35,982 nt of DNA from a virus. The stretch covers positions 1 to 35,982 of the IMG/VR virus record IMGVR_UViG_3300009052_000013; one strand, written 5' to 3'. Positions within the stretch are counted from its first letter, which is position 1, and every line of letters starts with the position of its first letter. A model generated the notes under the pieces. The model was not told the DNA's origin, did no database searches, and saw only the letters and a list, made by a program, of their open reading frames with translations. The position numbers were made by a program, and so were the translations under genes. Positions 1-6,739 of the stretch are shown piece after piece.

Positions 1-564
1 AGCCATTTTAAAATTATTTAGCTCTGTATTATTAATAAGACTTGAGATTCTTTTCATTTCTGATGATGAAAGTCTTTCTGTAACCGCTTCAGCTTCATTT
101 GCAAATTCTTCAGCGTTTTCTTTGTCTTCTTTATCTACTGATTCAACATCAAATTCTTCGCCGTCAACCTTGAAAGTCTTTTCACCCTTAGCAATAGCTT
201 CAGCTCTTGCAGCACCAAATGCATTGCCTTCATTAGCAAACTCTTCAGCGTTTTCTTTATCTTCAGCATCTACGTCTTCAACTTTAAAAGTTTCTCCGTC
301 TACTTCAAATTCTTTTTCGCCTTTAGCAATAGCTTCAGCTCTAGCAGCACCAAACGCATTACCTTCACCTAGAAGTTCTGTAAAAAATGTATCTACATCT
401 TCTTCATTTAGATCATTGATATTTGCAACATTATATTTTTGGAGCAGCTTGTTAAATTCAGAAACAGTGCCTTCTCTTTTGACGGCTAGCTCGTTCTGTC
501 TAGCGTCTTCTTTTAGCTGAGCTTGTAGTTGGCTAAAGCTCTTGAATGATTCAATTTTTTTCAT
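1..564 (-). CDS. Partial acidic protein with a 45-residue tandem repeat (3' end off the window)
   Basis: An open frame runs from an ATG at 562-564 to the left edge without a stop, giving at least 188 residues. The N-terminus (MKKIESFKSF) is followed by a charged helical stretch. Residues about 67-156 are two consecutive 45-residue repeats, each starting EGNAFGAARAEAIAKGEK, continuing with a short beta-like FEVDGE segment and ending KENAEEFAN. The chain then continues EAEAVTERLSSSEMKRISS. There is no signal peptide or membrane segment. Small proteins with this kind of N-terminus and the EGNAFGAARA motif recur, as I recall, in marine T4-like phages without a known role; an internal head or core protein is a guess. 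It lies 40 bp downstream of the UvsW gene and has no clear ribosome-binding site. The frame is certain, the function unknown. Confidence 0.8.
   Translation of the reverse strand, partial: MKKIESFKSFSQLQAQLKEDARQNELAVKREGTVSEFNKLLQKYNVANINDLNEEDVDTFFTELLGEGNAFGAARAEAIAKGEKEFEVDGETFKVEDVDAEDKENAEEFANEGNAFGAARAEAIAKGEKTFKVDGEEFDVESVDKEDKENAEEFANEAEAVTERLSSSEMKRISSLINNTELNNFKMA
97..366 (-). repeat. Two tandem 135-bp in-frame repeats
   Basis: Units lie at 232-366 and 97-231, each 135 bp (45 codons), inside the partial left-edge gene. The first 60 bases or so of the units are nearly identical at the DNA level (for example gcaatagcttcagct at 326 and 191), with third-position changes and a few replacements later. 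This points to a fairly recent duplication under selection to stay in frame. Confidence 0.9.
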
Positions 565-604
565 TGTATAATGATACTTTATTTTAATAGTATAATACCT
601 TTTG

Positions 605-2119
605 TTATATATCGCCTAGAAAATTAACTTTTTTAACTTCATAACTGAACTTTTCTTGGCGATAAATCTTTTTACGTTCATGGCCATGGCGATATAAATA
701 GTTCTGCCATTCCTCAAAACAAAGATTATCAACAAAGTCAATAATGTTAACTGAATCTTTTGATTCGTGTTGACGTAGGCCTCGGCCAATTGATTGGCGG
801 ATAATAACCTCTGATTTGAATGATTCCGTGAAGAAGATATTGTGTATTTTCTTAATAGAAATACCAGTTGAAAATGTACCATAACTGGCTACAATTACAA
901 CCTCATCGCCCTCTTCCATCTTTTTTTTATATTCTTCCCTGATATCCTTATCAGTATTACCATCTACATAATAGACTTTTTTGTCGCTGCGTTGACGTAG
1001 TAATTCATATAGCTTTTTGCCGTGTTCAATCCTATGAAAAAGCACCAAGGAATTGTTTGATATTTTTGAAATTACTTTTGTAACAAAATTGAGACGACCG
1101 GTTGAGTTAATCACATAGTTTTGTTCTAATGAAAAAACATCTTTGTTCTCATACTTATTGGTAGCCAATTCCATGAACGCTTGCTTAGCAGATTCAGGTG
1201 CATAGTTCATTTCAATAATCTTAACATTACACCCAGCAATGTGACCTTCTTGTTGTAAGAAGTTTGCCTTAATTTCTGTAATAAGCGGACCCGTCTGTGC
1301 CATGAGTGTTAGCTTGTCCAATGAGTTTTCTTTAGGAATTGTACCAGAAAGACCATACTTGTATTTTGCCATGCGGCACTTTTCAAGAATCGTTTTAATT
1401 GAGTTTGATTTCGCCTTGTGTGTTTCATCCACAATAACCGCATCAAATCCATCAAAGAACTCTTTTGGCTTCTTGACCAAAGACTGGTATGTACCAATGA
1501 CAATGTTGCGGTTCTCTTTTATCTTTTGACCGGAATAGATTTGTTGAATAAGCATCTTAACTCTATTCTCATGGTTGTATTCGCCAAAGTCTTCGGTTGC
1601 CTGAACAACTAGTGATACGTTTGGTACAATGAATAGGATACGTGTGGCTTTTTGCTTTTCAAGCATATATGCCACTGTTAAAAATGAAATAAGTGTTTTA
1701 CCAGCTGACGTTGCCAATTCTGATAGGGAACGCCTAAACTTTAAAATATTAAATGCTGCTTCAATCTGGTAGTCGCGTGGCTTGATGCCGTCTGGGTGAT
1801 CTTGAAAAAAATCAATAGCCCAATTCTCAAAGCTCTCTGCCGAAATATCTTTATCAAACAATCTAGTGATACCGTTGATTTTGATATCATACCTATATTG
1901 TTTGCAAATCTTTGTAATCTCCTGCCATAAACCTGCAGGTACCCACTTATCGTCCTTTACATAAGAGACATAGCCATCCCACACCCCTTTCTTAACCAAT
2001 GGATTAAAACGCCAAGCGTCAATCCTTCGAGTAAGGGATATCTTCAACTGCTCTAACTCAAGTTCAGTTATATCATCAATACGTAAAAACTGATTGTCAT
2101 CAGTGAGTGTTAGTTCCAT
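605..2119 (-). CDS. uvsW: UvsW-like superfamily 2 DNA/RNA helicase
   Basis: At 504 aa it matches the length of T4 UvsW (503 aa). In T4 this enzyme unwinds R-loops and branched DNA, switches replication from origin-primed to recombination-dependent, and regresses stalled forks. The N-terminal domain has the family pattern WRFNP...GVWDGY (residues about 36-50). Helicase motifs follow in order: motif I ATSAGKT (136-142), motif II DETH (231-234), motif III LSGT (257-260) and motif VI with the Q-x-x-G-R-G-x-R pattern (about 441-448). It sits 26 bp downstream of the UvsY-like gene, as in T4, where uvsY and uvsW are neighbours. The ATG at 2117-2119 gives the correct family N-terminus. No Shine-Dalgarno sequence is visible. 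Confidence 0.95.
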   Translation of the reverse strand: MELTLTDDNQFLRIDDITELELEQLKISLTRRIDAWRFNPLVKKGVWDGYVSYVKDDKWVPAGLWQEITKICKQYRYDIKINGITRLFDKDISAESFENWAIDFFQDHPDGIKPRDYQIEAAFNILKFRRSLSELATSAGKTLISFLTVAYMLEKQKATRILFIVPNVSLVVQATEDFGEYNHENRVKMLIQQIYSGQKIKENRNIVIGTYQSLVKKPKEFFDGFDAVIVDETHKAKSNSIKTILEKCRMAKYKYGLSGTIPKENSLDKLTLMAQTGPLITEIKANFLQQEGHIAGCNVKIIEMNYAPESAKQAFMELATNKYENKDVFSLEQNYVINSTGRLNFVTKVISKISNNSLVLFHRIEHGKKLYELLRQRSDKKVYYVDGNTDKDIREEYKKKMEEGDEVVIVASYGTFSTGISIKKIHNIFFTESFKSEVIIRQSIGRGLRQHESKDSVNIIDFVDNLCFEEWQNYLYRHGHERKKIYRQEKFSYEVKKVNFLGDI

Positions 2120-2145
2120 GCATAATGAAACTGTTTTTATTTTCG

Positions 2146-2568
2146 TTACAGTCCCTGTAGTTGAAGCTTGTTACGAACGGCCCAACTCATATTATCTAGA
2201 GTCTTAACCGATTCACGCAAGAAATCCATCTGCGTTTCAAGTAAGCTTAGTACCATTGAGTCGTCCGACATGTCGGCTTTCAAAAATGATTCCTTCTGCT
2301 TATCAGTTAGTTTATAATCGTATTCAAAGTATTTGACATACGATGATTTGTATATTTTAGCAAGCTTTGCTTCTTGCTGCTTAATCTTAATGTTAAGTTG
2401 TGCGATTTGTTCAATGATAATTTGTCTATAAGACGGAATAAGTACCATTGCCTCATTCAGGTCATCAACGTTCTTAAATGATTTTGCAAGCTCTCTAATT
2501 TTGGCAGTCCATTCCTGGCGCTGGTCATTTAGATATGTGTCTATTTTTATTACTTTATTTTCTGACAT
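2146..2568 (-). CDS. uvsY: UvsY-like recombination mediator
   Basis: This 140-aa helical protein is close in length to T4 UvsY (137 aa), which displaces gp32 from ssDNA and loads the UvsX recombinase. The C-terminal half resembles UvsY from memory: a YDYKLTDKQKESFLKAD segment aligns with the T4 region YEKSEMKTVLSADKD, followed by a long helix with MDFLRESVKTLD that matches in pattern. The N-terminal half is a heptad-rich helix. Position supports the call: directly upstream of UvsW and in the same transcript as primase and gp32. Its ATG overlaps the stop of the 70-aa gene (TAATG). I made no alignment, so sequence identity is unmeasured. Confidence 0.75.
   Translation of the reverse strand: MSENKVIKIDTYLNDQRQEWTAKIRELAKSFKNVDDLNEAMVLIPSYRQIIIEQIAQLNIKIKQQEAKLAKIYKSSYVKYFEYDYKLTDKQKESFLKADMSDDSMVLSLLETQMDFLRESVKTLDNMSWAVRNKLQLQGL
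2265..2276. other. 12-bp perfect palindrome CCGACATGTCGG
   Basis: The palindrome lies inside the UvsY-like gene, where it encodes Asp-Met-Ser. The same 12 bp is the core of the 16-bp palindrome at 28355-28370. Both copies encode DMS, so shared codon choice is a sufficient explanation. Confidence 0.5.
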
Positions 2569-2780
2569 TAGAACAGTGATGATTTATTGTTAGACTTTGG
2601 GGTCCATGGATTTGCCCTTAACTTTTTCTTCATCTTTGGTTTGTCAAACTTAATTTCCTTGCTTTTATATTCAGTACAAAGGTTATCAAATTCTACAAAC
2701 ATTTTCAAATCATTATGCTTTTCACTTTCGTCGTAAAAATCATCTAATTCATCTTGCATCATTAATTCAAAGTCAATCAT
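2568..2780 (-). CDS. 70-aa conserved-position small protein, unknown
   Basis: This 70-aa protein has an acidic N-terminal half (MIDFELMMQDELDDFYDES) and a strongly basic C-terminal half (KPKMKKKLRANPW). Its ATG overlaps the primase stop codon (ATGA) and its own stop overlaps the UvsY start, so it is translationally coupled on both sides. That packing argues for a real gene. I do not recognise a family. Position between primase and UvsY suggests a replication or recombination accessory factor, which is inference only. Confidence 0.7.
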   Translation of the reverse strand: MIDFELMMQDELDDFYDESEKHNDLKMFVEFDNLCTEYKSKEIKFDKPKMKKKLRANPWTPKSNNKSSLF

Positions 2781-3853
2781 ATGTACAGTGCATCAAGTTT
2801 AGAGTCTGTAAAATAATTGCCTATATTTTTTAGTGCTGGTGACTTTAATTCATAGCACTTCATTACCAAGTCGTTTAGGTCCTTGATATCCTCAGTGTAT
2901 ATATTTAGCCCACTTTCTTTCAAGAATTTTGACCACATAAACACAGATTTATTACGCTTAAGCTTTTCAATCATCTTTGTCTTACCTGTCTCGTCATTAT
3001 CAAACATATAACGAGTCGTTGGTATTTCATCTAATTCTGTAGTTGAACGACCGGCTGTTGCTAAAGCTAAAGAATTATGCATAAACATGGCATCAAGGGG
3101 TCCCTCAAAAATGGTAACCGGTCGTGTCATATCAATACGCATAATATTAAAAAGTGTAGATATCTTATTGATTGATATAAGCTCTTCGCCTTCGTATGGG
3201 AATTCAATACCCATCTCGCTATAAAGTTTACCCATATCATACGTAAGATATCTTGATTTATATTTGCCAAGCTTTCTACTTTGGCATCCAAGTATTTTAC
3301 CGTCTTGTGTCTTATTTAAAATCCAAAGATTCTGACCAAATGACGAATAAAGAAACTCATCTGACTTTTGATGCAATCCACGATTCTTTAAATAGAACCA
3401 AGCATAATCACCAACCTCTATTGATTTAGCACCAAAGTATTTTTTAAAGTCTTCTACTTTAATTGCAGATTCAGCAGCTTTAACATAGATACCGTGCTTC
3501 AGCGTTTCAATCTGTTGTACCTCGGTCTTCTTGGTCTTGATATACTCAATAATTGTAATTGAGTCATCACCACCCCGCATTCTAAGGTTATGATCACGTA
3601 ATAGTTTATTTAGGTCACCATGCTCACCACAGTTATAACAGTGGAATTGTAGGGTGTCCCAATAAAGGTTGCATCGCTTTTTGGTTACGTCAGTTGAGGA
3701 GTCTCCACAATAAGGACAAGCCAGCGTCAAACGACCTGGCATCTCCTTAATCATTTGCTTAGAGGGGTGACCGTGTTCTTGCACGGCCACCTCTTTAACT
3801 AAGCTTCTAATTCTATTTTTGAGTTCCTCAGTGAGATTAGATGTCGAGTCCAT
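2777..3853 (-). CDS. 61: DNA primase (T4 gp61-like, zinc finger plus Toprim)
   Basis: At 358 aa it compares with T4 gp61 (342 aa), which makes RNA primers for lagging-strand synthesis with the gp41 helicase. The N-terminal zinc-binding domain has CPYC (46-49) and CYNC (72-75), the four-cysteine arrangement of primases. The Toprim catalytic domain shows EGPLD (250-254) and FDND (284-287), with DIKDLNDL (322-329) as the usual third element; E250, D285 and D287 are the predicted metal ligands. The ATG at 3851-3853 lies 17 bp inside the 3' end of the gp32 gene, so translation is probably coupled to gp32. No Shine-Dalgarno sequence is seen. The helicase partner is not in this window. Confidence 0.9.
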   Translation of the reverse strand: MDSTSNLTEELKNRIRSLVKEVAVQEHGHPSKQMIKEMPGRLTLACPYCGDSSTDVTKKRCNLYWDTLQFHCYNCGEHGDLNKLLRDHNLRMRGGDDSITIIEYIKTKKTEVQQIETLKHGIYVKAAESAIKVEDFKKYFGAKSIEVGDYAWFYLKNRGLHQKSDEFLYSSFGQNLWILNKTQDGKILGCQSRKLGKYKSRYLTYDMGKLYSEMGIEFPYEGEELISINKISTLFNIMRIDMTRPVTIFEGPLDAMFMHNSLALATAGRSTTELDEIPTTRYMFDNDETGKTKMIEKLKRNKSVFMWSKFLKESGLNIYTEDIKDLNDLVMKCYELKSPALKNIGNYFTDSKLDALYI

Positions 3854-4760
3854 TCAAGAATGAATCAAGGTCATCGTCATCACTTACGTTTGATGTACTA
3901 CCGCTTGCAGTTGCATCAACGTTGTCCAAGTCAAATGATTCGCTAGCCATTTCAGCCGCTTTTGGTGCTGATTTTGCAGGAGCTGCAGATACAGCGCCCA
4001 TAGCACGACCTGGGTTTGAAATGTATTGGCCAAGAACTTGGTTTACAAAGTCACGAGTTTGGTCATCCCATGGCTTGTACTCGTACACTGAAAGTGAAGG
4101 AGCTGCATCCAATTCAGTCTTGATAGCTTGCATTGATTCTTGATTGCGTTCAGCCGGTTTTTCACCAACCATGATTGCAGACGTCGAAGCAGAAAACTTT
4201 GACTTATCATAGTTGTTGTACTCACCCTGACGAGTAATAATCAATTCAAAGTTCTTGCCTTCAAAAAGGTCAAATACTTGAGTTGGCTCGCCAAATGCTG
4301 GTGACAATTCCTCGTCAATCTTCTCTTTGATCTTGTAACCAAACTTGAATACCATGTATTGGCCTTCTAGAGCTGGGTTCTGAGGATCTTTAATAACTTT
4401 GATCAAAGCGTAATATTGTTCGCGACGCTTTAGACGCTCAGACATTTTACGGTCTACCGCTGAGTCTGATTTGCGGAGACGGAAGAACGTGTCCTGGATA
4501 GGGCACTTTTCACCCACTGAAGTTGGAGAGTCGACTAGACGACCAGAACCTGAAGGGTCTGTCAACCAGTGTACGTACTTTCTAACAAGTGATTTGCGTG
4601 GGTTTTCTGGATTAGGTACGAAGCGGATAAGTGCTTTGTAAGTACCGTCCTTGCCATCATCGGCTGATGGTTTGTAAACAACTTCAGTAGTTGAAGAAGC
4701 TGCTTGGTTGTGAGTTTCAACATCGTTGACGCTCAAGTTGAAAATGTCAAAATCTGCCAT
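3837..4760 (-). CDS. 32: gp32-like single-stranded-DNA-binding protein
   Basis: This 307-aa protein (T4 gp32 has 301) coats ssDNA during replication, recombination and repair. The OB-fold core is recognisable: ALIRFVPNP (43-51), YYALIKVIKDPQNPALEG (116-133), FKFGYKIKEKI (138-148) and NYDKSKF (183-189), each with a direct T4 counterpart. The C-terminus is acidic and ends DDDDLDSFLNGLDI, like the T4 tail that docks replication partners. Unusually, the T4 zinc site (His64, Cys77, Cys87, Cys90) is not complete: only one cysteine lies in the region, in KCPIQD, where T4 has CPVC. It has the best Shine-Dalgarno sequence in the window (AAAGGA) and its own promoter candidate. ATG at 4758-4760. Confidence 0.95.
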   Translation of the reverse strand: MADFDIFNLSVNDVETHNQAASSTTEVVYKPSADDGKDGTYKALIRFVPNPENPRKSLVRKYVHWLTDPSGSGRLVDSPTSVGEKCPIQDTFFRLRKSDSAVDRKMSERLKRREQYYALIKVIKDPQNPALEGQYMVFKFGYKIKEKIDEELSPAFGEPTQVFDLFEGKNFELIITRQGEYNNYDKSKFSASTSAIMVGEKPAERNQESMQAIKTELDAAPSLSVYEYKPWDDQTRDFVNQVLGQYISNPGRAMGAVSAAPAKSAPKAAEMASESFDLDNVDATASGSTSNVSDDDDLDSFLNGLDI

Positions 4761-4763
4761 AAT

Positions 4764-4769
4764 TCCTTT
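4764..4769 (-). promoter_or_regulatory. Shine-Dalgarno sequence of gp32 (AAAGGA)
   Basis: On the minus strand AAAGGA precedes the gp32 ATG by three bases (ATT). It stands out because most other genes here have no such sequence. It lies in an A/T-rich leader of about 65 nt, which resembles the kind of unstructured target gp32 binds to repress its own translation in T4; autoregulation here is inference. Confidence 0.6.
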
Positions 4770-4833
4770 AATACTTTAATTTAAATTGTTGAACTTTAAA
4801 ATCGTTAAATACCTTTAGAGTAACTTAACACTA

Positions 4834-4866
4834 CTTATACACCAAACCTGAAAAAAGTTTCAAGCT
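4834..4866 (-). promoter_or_regulatory. Candidate promoter of gp32 with 16-bp box
   Basis: The minus strand carries the box AGCTTGAAACTTTTTT (4851-4866), containing TTGAAA as a -35-like element (4858-4863), then an 18-bp spacer and TATAAG (4834-4839) as -10. Transcription would start near 4827 and give a leader of about 65 nt before gp32. The same 16-bp box occurs upstream of the 56-aa gene. Sequence evidence only. Confidence 0.5.
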
Positions 4867-4873
4867 TGTCTTA

Positions 4874-5044
4874 TCACATGCGTGAATATCTAGCTCCGGC
4901 TTCGTCGATCCAATCACCGTTGTCGGTCTTAGTCAAACCAGCTTTAGCTAAAAAAGATAACATCTCTGCTTCAGTGATTCTATTTTCAAGAACCATGATT
5001 TCAAGAATATCTTTTAGAGTACTTAGGTATGTTGCATTAATCAT
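4874..5044 (-). CDS. 56-aa hypothetical protein
   Basis: A small open frame starts with ATG at 5042-5044 and ends with TGA at 4874-4876. The product is helical and amphipathic at the N-terminus (MINATYLSTLKDILEIMVLE), with a central TEAEMLSFLAKAGLTKT and a C-terminal DNGDWIDEAG stretch. It fills most of the only long gap in the window (4761-5161) and is preceded by a good sigma70-like promoter, which supports it as a real early or middle gene. I do not recognise the family. Its compact helix-turn-helix-like look (ITEAEMLSFLAKAGL) could mean a small regulator, but that is speculation. Confidence 0.65.
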   Translation of the reverse strand: MINATYLSTLKDILEIMVLENRITEAEMLSFLAKAGLTKTDNGDWIDEAGARYSRM

Positions 5045-5065
5045 ATCTTATATATCTTTTATATT

Positions 5066-5096
5066 ATTATACTATTTTTTAAAAAAGTTTCAAGCT
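5066..5096 (-). promoter_or_regulatory. Sigma70-like promoter upstream of the 56-aa gene
   Basis: On the minus strand, TTGAAA (5088-5093) is followed by a 16-bp spacer and a perfect TATAAT (5066-5071). The -35 hexamer is part of the 16-bp box at 5081-5096 shared with the gp32 promoter. The ATG of the 56-aa gene begins about 22 bp after the -10. The region 5097-5161 between this promoter and the RuvC-like gene stop shows nothing else I can support. Confidence 0.55.
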
Positions 5097-5161
5097 AATG
5101 AAACAAAACCCCCAATATGCTCATATAAGTTATGGTTTTATGCCTGAGGGTAAAATACAAT

Positions 5162-5806
5162 TTAAAGGGTTTGAGCATAAGACATAATAAAGTAAGCATC
5201 TACAAGGTCATCTAAGGGCTTCATAATCTTTTTGTCCTCTTTGAATTCTTGACAAAAGTTCCAAAGACCTGATTCAATATTTGATGTATCATTGATATAA
5301 ACATACCACATGTCCATCTTCTTCATGTTACCTTTACCAGCATGTTTCTTAATACTTGTAGGGGCGAAGACTTCAAGTTGAGTTACATTAAAGCGATCAA
5401 TCAAATAAGATTTAAGTATAGAGCTGGCGGATGCTAAATCAATAAGAGAGTTGGTTCCGAATCTTGAGGTGCCATAAGAAGAACCTTCAAAAAAGATTTT
5501 ATACTCTTCTTCTGGATTGGTATTTTCTGCAATAATATTACATATACCTTCAGCAATATCACGGTGTCTCATGACCCTTGCCATTTCCTGTTTATCAATG
5601 TTTGGCTCTGGTTGATATATTAAAGTAACATCATCAAGTAGGTTCATTTCCTCTTGAAGCTTTTGTTCTTTTTTTGTACCAGTACCTGGTTTTAGATATG
5701 AGATATAATATGGCTTTCCATCTTTAAGAAGACAGATGCCTGGAGAGTTGATCGAAAAATCGATTGCTATTAAATTCAAATTAGATTCTTTTACCAAGAC
5801 TAGCAC
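5162..5806 (-). CDS. RuvC-like Holliday junction resolvase / nuclease
   Basis: This protein of up to 214 aa has the RNase H-like fold of the RuvC superfamily, which cuts four-way DNA junctions. Visible acidic positions are D16 in LIAIDFSINSPG, E107 in IFFEGSSYG and D200/D203 in PLDDLVDAYF, matching the RuvC order D-E-D-D. A lysine-rich segment SIKKHAGKGNMKKMDM precedes the last motif. The longest frame starts with GTG at 5804-5806, inside the previous gene; a TTG at 5777-5779, just after that gene's stop, would give MNLIAIDFS, closer to a usual RuvC N-terminus. I favour the TTG weakly. T4 itself uses the unrelated endonuclease VII for this step, so this is a replacement. It could also act on other branched DNA. 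Confidence 0.8.
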   Translation of the reverse strand: MLVLVKESNLNLIAIDFSINSPGICLLKDGKPYYISYLKPGTGTKKEQKLQEEMNLLDDVTLIYQPEPNIDKQEMARVMRHRDIAEGICNIIAENTNPEEEYKIFFEGSSYGTSRFGTNSLIDLASASSILKSYLIDRFNVTQLEVFAPTSIKKHAGKGNMKKMDMWYVYINDTSNIESGLWNFCQEFKEDKKIMKPLDDLVDAYFIMSYAQTL

Positions 5807-6149
5807 CTAGTGCAGCACCAACAAGTCTTGAAGTTAACAGATCGTAAAAAATACCTTTTTCAATACCTAGTACTTTAGCAACAATCTTGCCGACAGATTT
5901 ACCTAGGGCAAAACCTGTAAGACCACCGATAATAGAACCAAGGATACCCTCATTAGTTACCTCTTCATTAAAAGCTGCTAGGTCGTATGAACCATCTTCT
6001 TTTTTGTATTCTGCTAGAAATGCTTCAATAGCTTCATCAACTTTAGCTTCTAGTTCTGGAGTCCACTCCTGTTGTAGAGATTCGTTCAAAGACTGCATGT
6101 CTTTTTCAGTTACGGCTTGTTCTTCTAGGTATTTTAAAAAAGTCTTCAT
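5781..6149 (-). CDS. 122-aa protein with glycine-rich hydrophobic C-terminus
   Basis: The first 60 residues are acidic and helical (MKTFLKYLEEQAVTEKD at the start). The rest holds two glycine-zipper-like hydrophobic stretches, GILGSIIGGLTGFALGKS (about 69-86) and LVGAALGASLGK (about 109-120), able to form membrane-inserting or packed helical hairpins. The N-terminus resembles that of the left-edge repeat protein. I do not recognise the family. It follows the tail-tube-like gene by 30 bp and overlaps the RuvC-like frame by 26 bp if that gene uses its GTG start. A virion-associated membrane-active peptide or a small internal protein are both possible. Confidence 0.75.
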   Translation of the reverse strand: MKTFLKYLEEQAVTEKDMQSLNESLQQEWTPELEAKVDEAIEAFLAEYKKEDGSYDLAAFNEEVTNEGILGSIIGGLTGFALGKSVGKIVAKVLGIEKGIFYDLLTSRLVGAALGASLGKRI

Positions 6150-6179
6150 CTAAATATTCTGTATTTGATATTTTATATA

Positions 6180-6731
6180 TCAGTCTAATTCATTAAGTAA
6201 ATTAAACTTATTGTAGAAGAATGTTATATTGAATGTTGAGAATTCTGCAATATTACTTGCCATGTTTAATTCTAGCTCTGAAATAGAGTTCATAATTGGC
6301 TTCTCAAATACAGCAGACATTACGTGAATACCTTCAGCATCTAGGATTTGAAGCTTAAAGTCATCAATATATTCATTTGTATTTGCTCTATTGTAATGGT
6401 ATAACAGAGTGTCTGACATAATCCAATAGTTAATAAAACCGTCCAACAACTGCATTGTTACAGTAACTTCTCTATTGATTAGGTTTTGAATTGGTTGGTA
6501 CCCGCGTTTATATGTGATTGTACCATCGTTAGGTGCTTGTTGAGCTGGATCGAATGAAACACCAGGTATAGCAAGTCCCTGAATTGTGTAGTTAACAAAA
6601 TCAATAGGTTCCTCAATAATGTTACCTGGCATTCTGTTAAGATACGGTCTGTACTTATCAGCTACCTCTTGCGGTACAAAGTTCTTTGGAAACTTAAAGT
6701 TAAATAAATTACTTCTTGAGTTGAGTATCAT
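6180..6731 (-). CDS. Tail-tube-like protein
   Basis: This 183-aa protein has the segment order of the T4 gp19 tail-tube family: a beta-strand region TIQGLAIPGVSF (49-60), a loop, NREVTVTMQLLDGFINYW (86-103) packing a helix, then FKLQILDAEG and a C-terminal ELELNMASNIAEFSTFNITF region that looks like the final beta hairpin. Tube proteins stack as hexamers to form the channel for DNA. The resemblance is by pattern, not by a computed match. It sits 8 bp downstream of the 691-aa structural gene, at the far end of the tail operon. Alternatively it is a baseplate protein with a tube fold. Confidence 0.6.
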   Translation of the reverse strand: MILNSRSNLFNFKFPKNFVPQEVADKYRPYLNRMPGNIIEEPIDFVNYTIQGLAIPGVSFDPAQQAPNDGTITYKRGYQPIQNLINREVTVTMQLLDGFINYWIMSDTLLYHYNRANTNEYIDDFKLQILDAEGIHVMSAVFEKPIMNSISELELNMASNIAEFSTFNITFFYNKFNLLNELD

Positions 6732-6739
6732 ATCAAGAT

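Larger units (their letters stand above)
4851..5096 (-). repeat. Pair of identical 16-bp direct repeats (promoter boxes)
   Basis: AGCTTGAAACTTTTTT on the minus strand occurs at 4851-4866 and again at 5081-5096, 230 bp apart, with flanks that differ. The copies bracket the 56-aa gene, and each is followed within 9-11 bp by a TATAAT-like hexamer. I noticed no third copy in the window. Confidence 0.8.

Noticed and set aside
122-520. A plus-strand open frame of 132 codons, Ser/Ala-rich.
   Set aside because: It is the reverse shadow of the minus-strand repeat gene; its apparent repeats come from the minus-strand 45-residue units, and it has no start context.
565-604. Possible promoter or hairpin in the 40-bp gap after UvsW (TATTATACTATT).
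   Set aside because: No -35 element at suitable distance and no convincing stem; AT-rich background explains it.
4866-5147. A plus-strand open frame of 93 codons in the gap between gp32 and RuvC-like genes.
   Set aside because: It lies opposite the 56-aa minus-strand gene and the promoter boxes, would be the only plus-strand gene, and its composition looks non-coding.
5097-5161. Possible terminator after the RuvC-like gene (GGGGG and TTTTG stretch on the minus strand).
   Set aside because: No stable stem precedes the T-rich part; arms I could draw were 5 bp or less.
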